Shown in pieces: positions 51,907-60,749 of a DNA stretch of 64,000 nucleotides; position 1 is the first letter of the stretch, and the number at the start of each line of letters is the position of its first letter. The notes beneath the pieces were generated by a model that saw nothing but the letters and a program-made list of their open reading frames with translations, had not been told where the DNA came from and did not search any database. The DNA is from Lentibacter sp. (GTDB lineage: Bacteria > Pseudomonadota > Alphaproteobacteria > Rhodobacterales > Rhodobacteraceae): NCBI GenBank assembly GCA_016744435.1, contig JADGEJ010000003.1, positions 62,001 to 126,000 on the forward strand, read 5' to 3'. The translations under genes and the position numbers were made by a program.

Positions 51907-53331
51907 GTGTCTGACGCGCCACAAGAACTTTACGCCTCCCGCGAGCCTATTTTTCCCAAGAAGGTCTATGGAAAATTCCGTAACCTGAAGTGGGCTATTC
52001 TGGCTGTCGCGCTTGGTGTTTACTACCTCACGCCGTGGATTCGTTGGGATCGTGGCCCGGCTTTGCCTGACCAAGCTGTTCTGCTCGACTTGGCCAACCG
52101 CCGCTTCTATTTCTTCTGGGTCGAAATTTGGCCGCACGAGTTTTACTTTGTTGCGGGGCTGCTTGTCATGGCGGGCTTGGGGTTGTTCTTGTTTACCTCG
52201 GCACTGGGCCGCGTCTGGTGCGGCTATGCTTGCCCGCAGACCGTTTGGACAGATTTGTTTATCTTGGTCGAGCGCTGGATTGAGGGCGACCGCAACAACC
52301 GCCTACGCTTGCACCGCCAAAAGAAGCTCGACTTCAAGAAAGTCCGACTGCGCCTGACCAAATGGATCGTGTGGGCCGTTATCGGCCTCGCCACGGGCGG
52401 CGCCTGGGTGTTCTACTACACCGATGCGCCGACGCTGGTTGTTGATCTGATCCAAGGCACGGCACACCCTGTTGCCTACACAACCATTCTGGTTATGGGC
52501 GCGATCACCTTTTTCTTTGGTGGCTTTGCGCGCGAGCAGATCTGCATTTATGCCTGCCCATGGCCACGCATTCAGGCCGCGATGATCGACGAAGACACGC
52601 TGATTGTGGGCTATCGCGACTGGCGCGGTGAGCCGCGCGGCAAGATGCGCAAGGGCGCGCTTAACCCCGATCAGGGCGATTGCATCGACTGTATGGCCTG
52701 CGTGAACGTCTGCCCAATGGGCATCGACATTCGTGAGGGTCAGCAGCTTGAGTGCATCACCTGCGCGCTCTGCATTGATGCCTGCGACGAGACGATGGAC
52801 CGGATCGGCAAGCCGCGCGGGTTGATCGACTATATGGCGCTGACTGACGAAGTGCGCGAGCGCGAAGGCAAAGAGCCCAAGCCGATCTGGCAGCACGTGT
52901 TCCGCCCTCGCACCATCCTTTACACAACGCTTTGGTCGCTTGTCGGCGTTATGCTTGTCGTGGCGTTGTTCATGCGCGCTGACGTTGATATGACGGTTGC
53001 ACCCGTTCGCAACCCGACGTTTGTGACCCTGTCTGACGGTTCGATCCGCAATGTCTACGAGATCAGATTCCGCAACAAACACGGCGATGACAGGCCCTTC
53101 AAGCTGACGGTTGTGGGCGCCGAAACATTCAACCTTGTCATGGAAGGCAGCGACAGTGATACTGTGATGATCCCGGCTGACAGCACCAAGCTTGTGCGTA
53201 CATATGTCGTGGCGCCAAAAGGCTCGGATGCAGCTGCCAGCGAGCGTGTTGATATCCGCCTTTGGGTTGAAGACACGGTAACTGGAGAACGGGCCTACAA
53301 AGACACCATTTTCAACGGGAGGGCCAACTGA
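51907..53331 (+). CDS. ccoG: Cytochrome cbb3 oxidase accessory protein CcoG (FixG/RdxA)
   Basis: A 474-residue polyferredoxin membrane protein with about five spans, proposed to reduce copper during CuB centre maturation. Cysteine motifs are CGYACPQTVWTD (about 108), CIYACPWPRIQ, and two 4Fe-4S motifs in CIDCMACVNVCP and CITCALCIDACD. A C-terminal periplasmic IG-like domain follows the last span. It starts with GTG after GGAG and is the first gene of ccoGHIS. ccoNOQP, which usually precedes it, is absent. Confidence 0.96.
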   Translation: MSDAPQELYASREPIFPKKVYGKFRNLKWAILAVALGVYYLTPWIRWDRGPALPDQAVLLDLANRRFYFFWVEIWPHEFYFVAGLLVMAGLGLFLFTSALGRVWCGYACPQTVWTDLFILVERWIEGDRNNRLRLHRQKKLDFKKVRLRLTKWIVWAVIGLATGGAWVFYYTDAPTLVVDLIQGTAHPVAYTTILVMGAITFFFGGFAREQICIYACPWPRIQAAMIDEDTLIVGYRDWRGEPRGKMRKGALNPDQGDCIDCMACVNVCPMGIDIREGQQLECITCALCIDACDETMDRIGKPRGLIDYMALTDEVREREGKEPKPIWQHVFRPRTILYTTLWSLVGVMLVVALFMRADVDMTVAPVRNPTFVTLSDGSIRNVYEIRFRNKHGDDRPFKLTVVGAETFNLVMEGSDSDTVMIPADSTKLVRTYVVAPKGSDAAASERVDIRLWVEDTVTGERAYKDTIFNGRAN

Positions 53332-54035
53332 TGGCCGCAACGGCAGAGGCCAGTAACACAGCTGGCAAAGGCTTTATCTACTTTACAGGGCTCTTTCTAC
53401 TCGGCCTCATCGGTAACATAGTTGGCCTCTATGTAGGCTCTCAACTGGGCGTCTTACTCAACAAGACATTGATGTTTTTGGGCGTCTCTTTTGGCGAGTA
53501 TAATTGGATGTTCCTGCCGTTCCTTTTGGCCGTTGTTTTTTGGGCGGGTGCTTTGGCTCTGGTCGTTGGCGGATCGGTGAGGAGGATCGGAAGATTTATG
53601 GGCGGGCACATGTTGGTCACCGCAATGTTGGCCTTCGCCACGATCATTGGGGCAAATCTGTCGTTGGCTTACAGTGCGGTCAAAACCTTCCCCGGGCTTG
53701 AAGTGAAAAACAGCTATGTCGCCAGTCAGGAGTTTAACACTCGCAAGGCAGAGCAGGTGGCGCTTGGCTGGAAAGTGGATGCCGAGCACCAAGACGGCGT
53801 GCTGCGTCTTTCGATCGTTGACGCTGCTGGGAAGCCTGTTCAGCCCGCGAAGATGCAGGCCATTCTGGGCCGCCCGACACAAGTGAAAGACGATCAGGAG
53901 CTAAGCTTTACTTTCGATGGCGCGGCGTTTGTGACACCTGTTACGATTACCGATGGTAACTGGAATATCCGCATGACAGCCGTTTCCGAAGATGGCTCGG
54001 CTTTTCAAAAGCGTATCATTCTGCACGTGAAGTGA
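53331..54035 (+). CDS. ccoH: CcoH/FixH family protein with N-terminal membrane extension
   Basis: A 234-residue protein. Residues from about 84 on are a standard FixH/CcoH: one span, then KTFPGLEVKNSYVASQEFN, ALGWKVDAE and a beta-rich periplasmic domain. Residues 1-83 add two further hydrophobic segments (about 14-36 and 55-78) not expected in CcoH, which is usually near 150-165 residues. It overlaps the ccoG stop as TGATG. It assists cbb3 assembly; the function of the extension is unknown. Confidence 0.9.
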   Translation: MAATAEASNTAGKGFIYFTGLFLLGLIGNIVGLYVGSQLGVLLNKTLMFLGVSFGEYNWMFLPFLLAVVFWAGALALVVGGSVRRIGRFMGGHMLVTAMLAFATIIGANLSLAYSAVKTFPGLEVKNSYVASQEFNTRKAEQVALGWKVDAEHQDGVLRLSIVDAAGKPVQPAKMQAILGRPTQVKDDQELSFTFDGAAFVTPVTITDGNWNIRMTAVSEDGSAFQKRIILHVK

Positions 54036-54042
54036 GGCAACA

Positions 54043-56232
54043 ATGACAGCGGCAATGCGCCCCAATATGTCGGCTTGCCCGGCCTGCAGCGCGGCTCCCG
54101 CAGCCGAAGACTTGGCCTCGCGCGCGGCCCAGAAAGACGCGCGCCTTGCCCTTTCGTTGCCGACCATTCATTGCGCGGCTTGCATTGCGGCGGTTGAACG
54201 CAGGCTTGCCGCCGAGCCCGGCGTGATCAGCGCGCGGGTCAATTTGACCTTGAAGCGCGCCACGATTGAGGCCTCGCCCGAGGTAACGGCCGAGCAGCTT
54301 GTGCAGGTACTCGACACAATCGGCTATGAGGCTTACGAGCTTGATGCAGGCACCCTGAGCGCCACAGCGACAGACCGCGCGGGCCGCGAACTCCTTATGC
54401 GCCTCGCCGTGGCTGGCTTTGCCTCGATGAACGTGATGCTCTTGAGCGTTGCTGTTTGGGCGGGCGCGGCTGATGCCACGCGCGATATGTTTCACTGGAT
54501 TTCTGCAGCGATCACTTTACCGACGGTCTTGTTTTCGGGCCAGCCATTCTACCGCAGCGCTTGGAGCGTGCTTAAGCACGGGCACCTCAACATGGATGTA
54601 CCGATCACTTTGGCGATCGTGCTGGCTGTTGCAACCTCGCTTTGGGAGACGTCTCTTTCGGGTGAGCATGCTTACTTTGATGCGGCGCTGACGCTTACGT
54701 TTTTCCTGCTTGCGGGCCGCTACCTTGACCACCGCACACGCGCGATTGCGCGCTCAGCTGCCGAAGAGCTGGCCGCGTTGGAAGTGCCGCGTGCCTTCGT
54801 TTTACAAGACGGTGTTGAGCGTGAAGTGCCGACGGCAGAGCTCAAGGTGGGTGACATCATTCTGGTGCGCCCCGGTGGGCGGATGCCGGTTGACGGCGAG
54901 ATCATCGAAGGCACCTCCGAGCTTGACCGCTCGTTACTGACCGGCGAGAGCCTACCTGTTTTTGCGGAAGTCGGGCAGGGCGTGTCGGCGGGCGAAGTCA
55001 ACTTAACTGGGCCGCTACACATCCGCGCACTAGCCGTGGGCGAGGATACCTCGCTGCACCGGATGGCTGACTTGGTCGCCATCGCTGAGTCTGGGCGCTC
55101 AAAATATACCTCGCTGGCCGATGCTGCCGCGAAGCTTTATGCACCGGGCGTGCACATCCTTTCAGCGCTCGCTTTCCTTGGTTGGCTGGCTTACTCGGGC
55201 GACATGCGTGTCGCTCTCAACATTGCCGCCGCAGTTCTGATTATCACCTGCCCCTGCGCCCTTGGCCTTGCTGTGCCTGCTGTCACGACAGCCGCGAGCG
55301 GGCGGCTGTTTCGGGCTGGTATGCTGATCAAGCATTCCACAGCGCTTGAGCGCATGGCCCAAGTTGACACTGTGGTGTTTGACAAGACAGGCACGCTGAC
55401 AGAAGGCACGCCAGAGCTGACAAATCTCGCAGACATACCCGCTGACATGCTGAGCTTGGCGGCGGCCATGGCGGCAGGCTCTTCGCACCCGCTGTCACGT
55501 GCTATCGCGCTGGCGTGCAAGCAAGCGGGCGTAGTGCCGGAGCAGCTGAGCGAAGTTACCGAGGTGCCGGGCTATGGCACCAAGGCGCTCTGGCAAGGGC
55601 AGGAGTTACGCCTTGGCCGCGCCAGCTGGTTGGGAGCAAAAACAGGCTCTCAAACAAGTGCTTGGCTCAAACTGGGCGATGCTGCGCCCGTGGCTTTCAC
55701 CTTCGCTGACAGCCTGCGCACGGGAGCCGAGCAGGCCGTCAAAGCGTTGCAGGCATCTGGCAAAATGGTCTGTCTGATATCGGGCGACACGACTGACGCA
55801 GTTGAGGCCATGGCCGCGCGCCTCGGAATTGACAACTGGATGGCGGAGGCCCTTCCCGGTGACAAGTCAGCCCGTATTCAAACGATGGCCGCTGAGGGCT
55901 GCAAAGTGCTCATGGTGGGCGACGGGCTTAACGACACGGCGGCGCTGACAGCAGCGCATGTGTCTATCTCGCCTGCCAGCGCTTTGGACGCGGCCCGCGT
56001 TGCCAGTGACATCGTGCTTTTGGGCGGGGACTTGTCGCCTATTCCGGCGGCTATCGAAACATCGGTATCTGCCGTGAAGCGCATCAAGGAAAACTTCCGC
56101 ATTGCCACGCTTTACAACATCATCGCGGTGCCCTTGGCCGTGGCGGGCCTTGCCACTCCGCTGATTGCCGCCTTGGCGATGTCAACCTCATCCATTACAG
56201 TCTCGCTCAACGCTATGCGCCTGAGAGGCTGA
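54043..56232 (+). CDS. ccoI: Copper-exporting P1B-type ATPase for cbb3 assembly, CcoI/FixI
   Basis: A 729-residue copper ATPase. The N-terminus has a CPACSAAP motif and an HMA domain with CAAC (about 41-44, PTIHCAACIAAVERRL). About eight spans carry the CPC motif in ITCPCALGLAVPAV; phosphorylation Asp is in DKTGTLTEG, HP in GSSHPLSRA, and the hinge in VGDGLNDTAAL. It supplies copper to the periplasmic side for cbb3 oxidase rather than giving bulk tolerance. It lies 7 bp after ccoH and 3 bp before ccoS. Confidence 0.96.
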   Translation: MTAAMRPNMSACPACSAAPAAEDLASRAAQKDARLALSLPTIHCAACIAAVERRLAAEPGVISARVNLTLKRATIEASPEVTAEQLVQVLDTIGYEAYELDAGTLSATATDRAGRELLMRLAVAGFASMNVMLLSVAVWAGAADATRDMFHWISAAITLPTVLFSGQPFYRSAWSVLKHGHLNMDVPITLAIVLAVATSLWETSLSGEHAYFDAALTLTFFLLAGRYLDHRTRAIARSAAEELAALEVPRAFVLQDGVEREVPTAELKVGDIILVRPGGRMPVDGEIIEGTSELDRSLLTGESLPVFAEVGQGVSAGEVNLTGPLHIRALAVGEDTSLHRMADLVAIAESGRSKYTSLADAAAKLYAPGVHILSALAFLGWLAYSGDMRVALNIAAAVLIITCPCALGLAVPAVTTAASGRLFRAGMLIKHSTALERMAQVDTVVFDKTGTLTEGTPELTNLADIPADMLSLAAAMAAGSSHPLSRAIALACKQAGVVPEQLSEVTEVPGYGTKALWQGQELRLGRASWLGAKTGSQTSAWLKLGDAAPVAFTFADSLRTGAEQAVKALQASGKMVCLISGDTTDAVEAMAARLGIDNWMAEALPGDKSARIQTMAAEGCKVLMVGDGLNDTAALTAAHVSISPASALDAARVASDIVLLGGDLSPIPAAIETSVSAVKRIKENFRIATLYNIIAVPLAVAGLATPLIAALAMSTSSITVSLNAMRLRG

Positions 56233-56235
56233 GAC

Positions 56236-56394
56236 ATGAACATCCTGACTTATCTGATCCCGATCTCACTTGTGTTGGGCGGCTTTGGGCTGCTGTTCTT
56301 TGTGTTCACACTGAGAACCAATCAATATGATGACCCGGAGGGCGACGCGCAGCGCATTCTGTCGGACGAGTGGGATGACAAGCCAAAGCCCTAG
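56236..56394 (+). CDS. ccoS: Cytochrome cbb3 oxidase maturation protein CcoS
   Basis: A 52-residue single-span protein starting MNILTYLIPISLVLGG, with the characteristic FVFTLRTNQYDDPEGDAQRI and an acidic tail. CcoS is needed for cofactor insertion in cbb3 oxidase. It starts 3 bp after the ccoI stop. Its 3' end overlaps the convergent Hint-domain gene by 4 bp. It is short and easily missed, but the sequence and position are clear. Confidence 0.95.
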   Translation: MNILTYLIPISLVLGGFGLLFFVFTLRTNQYDDPEGDAQRILSDEWDDKPKP

Positions 56395-57425
56395 GACGCA
56401 TGCTGGCGCGTGAGCCCCTGGCTGGTGAAACAAGCCACCGCTGTATGCGCCTCAGCTGCCGTGAGCACCATACGCGCAGTCGCGGCCTTGAACGTGCCGC
56501 GAAAGTGCTCTCGCAACGCGCGGCGCACACGCGGCGTAAAGCCGAGTAGTGCCATCTGTCCGAGATGCAGGCTTTCACTGGCCATCCCGTTTGAAAGAAC
56601 AATCTCGTGACTGTCAAACAACAGATGATGGTAGGCTAGTCCACTAAGCAGCGGCACATTGCGCACGCCTGCATGGCCGACAAGGCTTTTGGCCGCAACA
56701 AGCACCTCAGGGGCACCATAGAGCAGTTCTATCGTTGGGCCACTCAACACCATGCGGTGATTGCGCGACACCATCAGCGTGTGGCTAGGGCAACCTTGCC
56801 CGAAAGCGTCAGCGGGGATGAGCACTGCCGCGTTCTCCGGTGCCTGGCGCTCGCATTTTGCCAGATCGCGCTGACCAACCCAGAGCAGTTTTTGAAAGCC
56901 ATTATCGAGTGTCATGACATTGTCACCAACTGAAAGCCCTTCTACAACGCGCAGCCCTGTGTCGGTTTCGATCAACGTTCCGGTGACGAAGCAGGGCACA
57001 GTTGCGGGTGTTGGAGTGGTTGTTGCGGTGTATGTTACGCCATCGGTGCTTTCGAGTGAGCCGCCCGAGGCCGTTGTGCCAACTTGCGTGGAAGTCGTGC
57101 CACTTGCGGGGCCAGCCGTTGCCGTGACAGCACTGTTGAACGAGTAGAACCCGGTGACAACACCGTTCACCGCGATAGCAACAGCGCCGTTCTTGTGCAG
57201 CCCGTTGAATGTGGCTGAAGTTGCAACGTCGATGATGTAGACGTCTGTGCCTGCGATGGTGTTGTCGAGAGCGCCGAGCGTGTTGGTTGTTCGCACGCTG
57301 CCATTCGGATGGTAGATGATGATCTCGATGTTGGCCGTGCTGGTGCCAGCATCAAGCGCGACTTCAACAAAGTCGACGGACGCGCCACCTAGGTATTTGA
57401 TTTCTGAAATATACGGGGCGGGCAT
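56391..57425 (-). CDS. Hint-domain (intein/hedgehog-like) protein
   Basis: A 344-residue protein. The N-terminal 1-110 is beta-rich with ISEIKYLGGASVDFVEVALD, resembling the small domain often joined to Hint_2 in Rhodobacterales. A Thr/Ser-rich linker follows. The Hint domain starts at PCFVTGTLIETDTGLRVVEGL with Cys145 as the possible nucleophile, then VSRNHRMVLSGPTIELLYG and LLFDSHEIVLSNGMASESL. No signal peptide is visible. These proteins are probably secreted or autoprocessed; function is unknown. Confidence 0.85.
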   Translation of the reverse strand: MPAPYISEIKYLGGASVDFVEVALDAGTSTANIEIIIYHPNGSVRTTNTLGALDNTIAGTDVYIIDVATSATFNGLHKNGAVAIAVNGVVTGFYSFNSAVTATAGPASGTTSTQVGTTASGGSLESTDGVTYTATTTPTPATVPCFVTGTLIETDTGLRVVEGLSVGDNVMTLDNGFQKLLWVGQRDLAKCERQAPENAAVLIPADAFGQGCPSHTLMVSRNHRMVLSGPTIELLYGAPEVLVAAKSLVGHAGVRNVPLLSGLAYHHLLFDSHEIVLSNGMASESLHLGQMALLGFTPRVRRALREHFRGTFKAATARMVLTAAEAHTAVACFTSQGLTRQHAS

Positions 57426-57442
57426 GTGGCCTCCCTAACAGG

Positions 57443-58933
57443 TTAACTTGGGCCAATCATAAAACAGGTAACATTGCGGGCTTGCAGGCGGCGACAGGCC
57501 AGCTCGGCGCGCTCACGGGTGAGGCCGTTGAAGTTGGCCTCAAAGCCCTTGGGGCGCTTGACAACTTTACGCAGCGAACCATCGAGTGTTTCCATCTCGT
57601 TGAGGGCCGTCTTGAGCAGGGCCCGCTCGGCTTTGTAGCGCGTGGTATAGCGCCCAACGCTGATGCCGTAATGCTTGCCACCCGACGTAGAAACACGTGT
57701 CACAACTTCGCGCACGATCTCTTGGGTTTGCTTTTGCTGTGTCTTAACAACGTTTCGCTTCACGCTGGCCAGGACAACGTCAACAGGGCGCGCGTTTGGC
57801 TTCACCTTAGGCTTAACTGCTGGCGTGGCGGCGGGCGCCAATGGCGTGGTTTCAACCTTCGCGGCCTGTGCTTCGGCCAAGGCTTGGGTGATGTCGCTTT
57901 TCATGGCGACAAGGACAGGCGCAGTAGCAGGTGCGCTCACGCCAGGGCGCGGCTTGGGCCGTAGGCTTGTTTTGACCGCCGTGATCAGGCGGATGGTTTT
58001 GCCCTTTTTTCCGGTGTCTGGCTTGTTGTTTGACGCGATGACTTGCCCGCTTACAGGGCCGGCCACGGAGCCGACGAAACGGGGCTTTGACGGCTTGCGG
58101 ACTTTGGCGCGGCTGGGAGCGCGGCGAAAGCCTAAGTCAAGTAACTCGGCGACTTTGGCATTGCGTGAGGCTGTTGAGCGGCCCCCGAACACCGTGGCGA
58201 TGATCCGTTCATTGCCGCGTTCGGCTGAAGCAACAAGGTTGAACCCAGCGGCGCGGGTGTAGCCTGTCTTGATACCGTCAGCGCCTTTGTAGGCGGCCAG
58301 CAGTCGGCGGTTGGTGTTGGCGACTTCACGGATGCCTGCGTCTGTCGAGCGACGGCTGAAAAGATTGTAATACTGCGGGTAGTCGTAGAGCACATGGCGA
58401 CCCAGAATTGTCATGTCATGGGCTGTCGACAAATGGCCACTTTCCGTAAGCCCGTGGGCGTTTTTGAAGGTGGTGCGCGTCATGCCAAGTGTTTTGGCCG
58501 TGCGTGTCATACGGCGGGCGAACTTGGCTTCAGAACCTGCGATGAGCTCGCCAATGGCTGTCGCGCAATCGTTGGCTGACTTGACCGCTGCGGCGCGAAT
58601 ACAGTAGCGCAGTTTGATACGTTGCCCAGCCACGAGGCCCAGCTTTGAAGGCGGCTCGGAAGCGGCGTTCTTGGAGATACGCATGTTGGTGTCGAGGCTG
58701 ATCTCGCCCGCCTCGATGGCTTGAAAGGCAATATAGAGCGTCATCATTTTGGTGAGCGACGCAGGGTGTAAACGGGTGTCGGCATTGCGCGAATGCATGA
58801 TTTTGCCTGTGCGCGCATCCATCACTACGGCGGCATAGGGCGCAGCCGCCACGCTAACGGGAGCGAGGACAAGCATCCAAACGGATGCAACGAATGCTAG
58901 GCCCAAACGGGCCACTGTGCTGTGATTTTGCAC
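57443..58933 (-). CDS. D-alanyl-D-alanine carboxypeptidase with C-terminal SPOR domain
   Basis: A 496-residue periplasmic penicillin-binding protein 5-type enzyme. Signal peptide 1-30, SxxK Ser59-Lys62 (SLTK), SxN Ser119-Asn121 (SAND) and KTG at about 221-223. A long Lys/Pro/Ala-rich linker (about 265-415) leads to a SPOR domain (about 420-496, starting YGISVGRYTTRYKAERALL), which directs proteins to denuded septal peptidoglycan. This suits a role in wall trimming at division. It lies 17 bp upstream of the Hint gene. Confidence 0.93.
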   Translation of the reverse strand: MQNHSTVARLGLAFVASVWMLVLAPVSVAAAPYAAVVMDARTGKIMHSRNADTRLHPASLTKMMTLYIAFQAIEAGEISLDTNMRISKNAASEPPSKLGLVAGQRIKLRYCIRAAAVKSANDCATAIGELIAGSEAKFARRMTRTAKTLGMTRTTFKNAHGLTESGHLSTAHDMTILGRHVLYDYPQYYNLFSRRSTDAGIREVANTNRRLLAAYKGADGIKTGYTRAAGFNLVASAERGNERIIATVFGGRSTASRNAKVAELLDLGFRRAPSRAKVRKPSKPRFVGSVAGPVSGQVIASNNKPDTGKKGKTIRLITAVKTSLRPKPRPGVSAPATAPVLVAMKSDITQALAEAQAAKVETTPLAPAATPAVKPKVKPNARPVDVVLASVKRNVVKTQQKQTQEIVREVVTRVSTSGGKHYGISVGRYTTRYKAERALLKTALNEMETLDGSLRKVVKRPKGFEANFNGLTRERAELACRRLQARNVTCFMIGPS

Positions 58934-59295
58934 GGGTCTTGCCTTTTATCTGCCTCAACGCCGCCGATTTGCTCGACTGGCTTTTTTGAATTGTCTTCAG
59001 GCTAACATATTGTGGATTTTGAATAAAGTTTTCATTTTATGGTTGAGCGAAGGAATTTTCACCACATGTCGTGGCTGCCGCTGCTCTATGCACTAGATGC
59101 TGCATTGTGGCGAGAATGTGGCGAAGAAAAAGGCAGGGTTCTGCCGCTGTTGGCAAACCTGCTTCGCAGCTTTGGCGCCTGCGGCGGGCGGGTGCGAGGG
59201 GCTAGCCCCTCGCACTGCAGGTATATAAGTGGGGGCCAGCCCCCAAGTCACAAAACAAGTTTTGTGACCCCCCGGGATATTTCTGGAAAGAAAAA
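58934..59295. other. Intergenic region with three palindromes and AT-rich motif copy 2
   Basis: 362 bases. It holds a perfect 24-bp palindrome at 59192-59215, GGGGGCCAGCCCCC at 59231-59244, and TCACAAAAC AA GTTTTGTGA at 59248-59267. The GGATATTT...GAAAGAAAAA motif at 59275-59295 abuts the stop of the oxidoreductase gene. The palindromes probably end the minus-strand transcript of that gene. An 86-codon frame at 59039-59299 lacks support and is not called. Confidence 0.6.
59275..59295. repeat. AT-rich motif GGATATTT...GAAAGAAAAA, copy 2
   Basis: Differs from copy 1 (1935-1955) at two of 21 positions. It lies after a run of palindromes, as copy 1 does, and directly next to a stop codon read on the opposite strand. 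It may be part of a dispersed intergenic repeat of this genome. Confidence 0.5.
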
Positions 59296-60336
59296 TTAGA
59301 TCAGTTTGACGATCTGTTTGCCGACGTTTCGACCCTCAAGGAGGCCCATGAAGGCGCGCGGGGCGTTTTCCAGGCCTTCGGCGATATCTTCGAGCACTTC
59401 GATCTTGCCTGTGGCCACAAGCGGCGCGACTTCATTGAGGAAGGCTGGGTAGAGATCAAAGTGGTTGGAAATGATGAAGCCATTGATCGACATTTGTTTG
59501 ACTAGGATCGAGCGCCAGAGCATTGGCAGACGGTCTGGCACTGTGCTTTGCTCGTTGCCGCCCAGCGCTCCTGCATTGTAGCCCGCGATCATGCCGCAGA
59601 CGGGGATGCGGCCAAAGGTGTTCATCAGGGGCAGCACGGCTTCAAAGACTTTTCCGCCGACGTTCTCGAAGTAGATGTCGATGCCTTTCGGGGCGACTTC
59701 GGCGAGGGCGCGGCGCAGGCTGCTCGCGTCGTCATGGGCGCGGTGATCAATCGCCGCGTCAAAGCCGAACTTTTCGGTGGCGAGTTTGCATTTGTCAGCT
59801 CCGCCCGCGATGGCAATTGTGCGCAGCCCGCGTGCCTTTGCCATTTGGCCGACCATCGAGCCGACGGGGCCGGTGGCCGCCGCGACAACGAGCGTTTCGC
59901 CTTCTTTGGGGCGGCCAAGTTCCATCAGGCCATACCAGCCCGTGAAGCCGGGCATGCCGAGCACGCCGAGTGCTGTGGTAACAGGCAGGCGCGCGTCGAG
60001 TTTGCGCATTTCTTTGGCGGGCAGGCAGCCGTGCGTGGCCCAGCCGAACATGCCAAATGTCATGTCGCCGACTTTGAAGGCGTCTGACTTTGAGGCGATG
60101 ACTTCGCCAACGCCGCCTGCTTCCATGACGCCGCCGATGGGCACGGGGGCGGCGTAGGACTTTGCGTCATCCATCCGGCCCCGCATGTACGGATCAAGCG
60201 ACATGTAATGCACGCGCACCAACACTTCGCCGTCTTTGGGCGTGGGCAGGGGCGCGTCGAGCAGCGCAAAGTCGCTGTCTTTGGGCGCGCCGACAGGGCG
60301 TGCTGCGAGGGTTATCTGTTGCATGGCTTCAGTCAT
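59296..60336 (-). CDS. NADP-dependent oxidoreductase (leukotriene B4 dehydrogenase/CurA type)
   Basis: A 346-residue zinc-independent medium-chain reductase. The N-terminal domain has HYMSLDPYMRGRMDD, typical of the group, and the nucleotide-binding motif is AAATGPVGSMVGQMAKARG (about 155-173), followed by GGADKCKLATEKFGFDAAIDH. It would reduce alpha,beta-unsaturated ketones or similar double bonds with NADPH. It is the last gene of an operon with a thioesterase (2 bp gap) and an acyl-CoA ligase. Confidence 0.9.
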   Translation of the reverse strand: MTEAMQQITLAARPVGAPKDSDFALLDAPLPTPKDGEVLVRVHYMSLDPYMRGRMDDAKSYAAPVPIGGVMEAGGVGEVIASKSDAFKVGDMTFGMFGWATHGCLPAKEMRKLDARLPVTTALGVLGMPGFTGWYGLMELGRPKEGETLVVAAATGPVGSMVGQMAKARGLRTIAIAGGADKCKLATEKFGFDAAIDHRAHDDASSLRRALAEVAPKGIDIYFENVGGKVFEAVLPLMNTFGRIPVCGMIAGYNAGALGGNEQSTVPDRLPMLWRSILVKQMSINGFIISNHFDLYPAFLNEVAPLVATGKIEVLEDIAEGLENAPRAFMGLLEGRNVGKQIVKLI

Positions 60337-60338
60337 GG

Positions 60339-60749
60339 TTATTCTCCTGCTGGGGCATTGCCGCGATAGCGGAACACGCCAGTCGCTGTTGCTAAGAGGT
60401 TGCCCTCGGTGTCTCGTATTTCGCCTGCCGCGAATGCGGTTGAGCGCCCACCGCCTGTTTTGCGGCCCGTCGCGACGATTTTCTCGCCGGAGGCAACGCC
60501 AAGGTAGCTGACGTTGAGAGAAAGCGTCATCACCAGTTGTTTTTGCTCAGGGTCGCCCGTGTAGGACACGGCAAAGCCCATCGCGGTGTCGAGCAATGTG
60601 GCGTGCACACCGCCGTGCAGAATGCCGTAGCGGTTGCCCAGATGGCCGAGCAAGGGCTGCTCAAGAGTGCAGCCCCCGTCTGTCCATTCGGTGATGGCAA
60701 ACCCTAGCGTCTCCTGAAACGGATAGGGCGCTTCGATGGTGTCGCTCAT
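60339..60749 (-). CDS. PaaI-type hotdog thioesterase
   Basis: A 136-residue single-domain thioesterase. The active-site region NRYGILHGGVHATLLDTAMG carries the HGG motif; VSYLGVASGEKIVATGRKTGGG follows. It hydrolyses aryl- or acyl-CoA esters and may rescue trapped CoA from the ligase upstream. Its ATG overlaps the ligase stop by four bases (ATGA), so the two are co-translated. Confidence 0.9.
   Translation of the reverse strand: MSDTIEAPYPFQETLGFAITEWTDGGCTLEQPLLGHLGNRYGILHGGVHATLLDTAMGFAVSYTGDPEQKQLVMTLSLNVSYLGVASGEKIVATGRKTGGGRSTAFAAGEIRDTEGNLLATATGVFRYRGNAPAGE

Noticed and set aside
59039-59299. 86-codon frame in the gap before the oxidoreductase gene
   Set aside because: It runs through three palindromes and the repeat motif, lacks a ribosome binding site, and shows no known domain.
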